A stretch of 6,912 nucleotides of DNA from Bacillota bacterium (GTDB lineage Bacteria; Bacillota; Clostridia; Christensenellales; CAG-138). A program made the translations under genes and the position numbers. Within the stretch, counting starts at the first letter, position 1, and the number at the start of each line of letters is the position of its first letter. This document shows positions 6,535 to 6,912 of the stretch, piece after piece. The DNA lies in assembly GCA_023416175.1 (NCBI GenBank), contig JAEZIE010000168.1:1-6912 (forward strand), given 5' to 3'. A model generated the notes under the pieces. The model had not been told where the DNA came from and searched no databases. It saw nothing but the letters and a program-made list of their open reading frames with translations.

Positions 6535-6912
6535 ATGAAGAAACTCTTGTCCGTACTCCTTGCCGCTCTGATGGTGCTCGGCGCCCTCACCGCGTGCACG
6601 CCGACCGCTCCGGCACCGGCAACGACCGATGCGCCGGCCACCGAGGCTCCGGCAGAAACCGAAGCTCCTGCTGAGCTCAAGGATCTGCCCACCCTGGATT
6701 ACCTGTACAACACCAGCTCCGGCCATCAGGTCATTGCGGAAGCCCTCCAGGGCATCTGGAAGGATGAGCTTGGCCTCGAGATCACCGTTGAGAGCCAGGA
6801 ATGGGCGGTCTTCCAGACCAACCGTACCGAGGGCAACTTCCAGATCGCGCGCCATGGTTGGCTGGGCGACTATGTTGACCCCATGACCTTCCTGGATATG
6901 TGGATCTCCACC
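6535..6912 (+). CDS. oppA: Oligopeptide-binding lipoprotein (OppA-like), lacking most of the usual N-terminal domain; 3' end outside the window
   Basis: 126 codons are visible, open at the window edge. Residues 1-21 are a lipoprotein signal (MKKLL, hydrophobic core, lipobox LTAC with Cys21), followed by an Ala/Pro/Thr/Glu linker (22-47). AGGAGG at 6521-6526, 8 nt upstream, fixes the start. From residue 51 on, the sequence matches the later part of family 5 solute-binding proteins: LYNTSSGH (57-64), IAEALQGIWK (67-76), SQEW (87-90) and IARHGWLGDYVDPMTFLDMW (104-123). In full-length OppA/DppA homologues this block lies roughly 400 residues in, not directly after the linker, so about 350 residues are missing. 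About three quarters of codons end in G or C (96 of 126), more biased than the start of oppB, suggesting high expression. It may be a deletion product, a rearranged binding protein, or an assembly artefact. The family call is strong; that the protein works as a peptide receptor is doubtful. Confidence 0.85.
   Translation, partial: MKKLLSVLLAALMVLGALTACTPTAPAPATTDAPATEAPAETEAPAELKDLPTLDYLYNTSSGHQVIAEALQGIWKDELGLEITVESQEWAVFQTNRTEGNFQIARHGWLGDYVDPMTFLDMWIST

Noticed and set aside
5833..6855. 340-residue open frame antisense to oppF and oppA
   Set aside because: It lies opposite two well-supported genes and crosses their promoter gap. The translation is low-complexity Arg/Ala/Gly-rich in part, with no domain. 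It is a shadow of biased codon use on the plus strand.
1..6912. tRNA, rRNA, CRISPR, insertion sequence or phage signatures
   Set aside because: I saw no cloverleaf, repeat-spacer pattern, transposase motif, long terminal inverted repeat or integrase. The window reads as ordinary transporter operons.

Overview
The window looks like chromosomal DNA from a Gram-positive, Clostridia-like Firmicute of moderate GC content. The evidence is strong AGGAGG-type ribosome binding sites, consensus sigma-A-like promoters, a lipoprotein signal with an Ala/Pro/Thr/Glu-rich linker, and an oligopeptide transporter typical of such bacteria. The lineage is an inference and cannot be fixed further from the sequence alone.

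Left part, minus strand (about 2122 down to 1): a consensus-like promoter drives a 54-codon gene of unknown function. A strong intrinsic terminator follows, and immediately after it come two overlapping integral membrane proteins and the start of an ATPase with a complete Walker A motif, cut by the window edge. Together the last three encode an ABC-2 type transporter, most likely of the uncharacterised COG4587/COG3694/COG4586 class. Only about 20 nt separate the terminator from the first permease start, so the transporter genes appear to depend mainly on readthrough of the terminator. This is an attenuator-like layout.

Middle (2123 to 2548): an AT-rich divergent intergenic region with no convincing gene. 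It holds several short palindromes, a weak candidate promoter for the rightward operon, and a short TGTA tandem repeat.

Right part, plus strand (2549 to 6912): a compact oligopeptide/dipeptide ABC importer operon in the order oppB-oppC-oppD-oppF-oppA. The two permeases abut, OppD follows after 6 nt, and OppD and OppF overlap by 4 nt. OppB and OppC form the membrane channel, OppD and OppF are the paired ATPases, and oppA encodes the surface lipoprotein that captures peptide. oppA has its own candidate promoter and a strong ribosome binding site, and its codon use is visibly more biased, as expected for a highly expressed binding protein.

The most striking observation is in oppA. Directly after the lipoprotein signal and linker, the protein begins with sequence that normally lies in the C-terminal third of OppA/DppA-type binding proteins (the YNTS...H, QEW and RxGW...DYxDPxxFL region). 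About 350 residues that should come first are absent. This is either an in-frame internal deletion, a truncated or rearranged binding protein, or an assembly collapse. The second point of interest is the small ORF plus terminator module in front of the ABC-2 genes.
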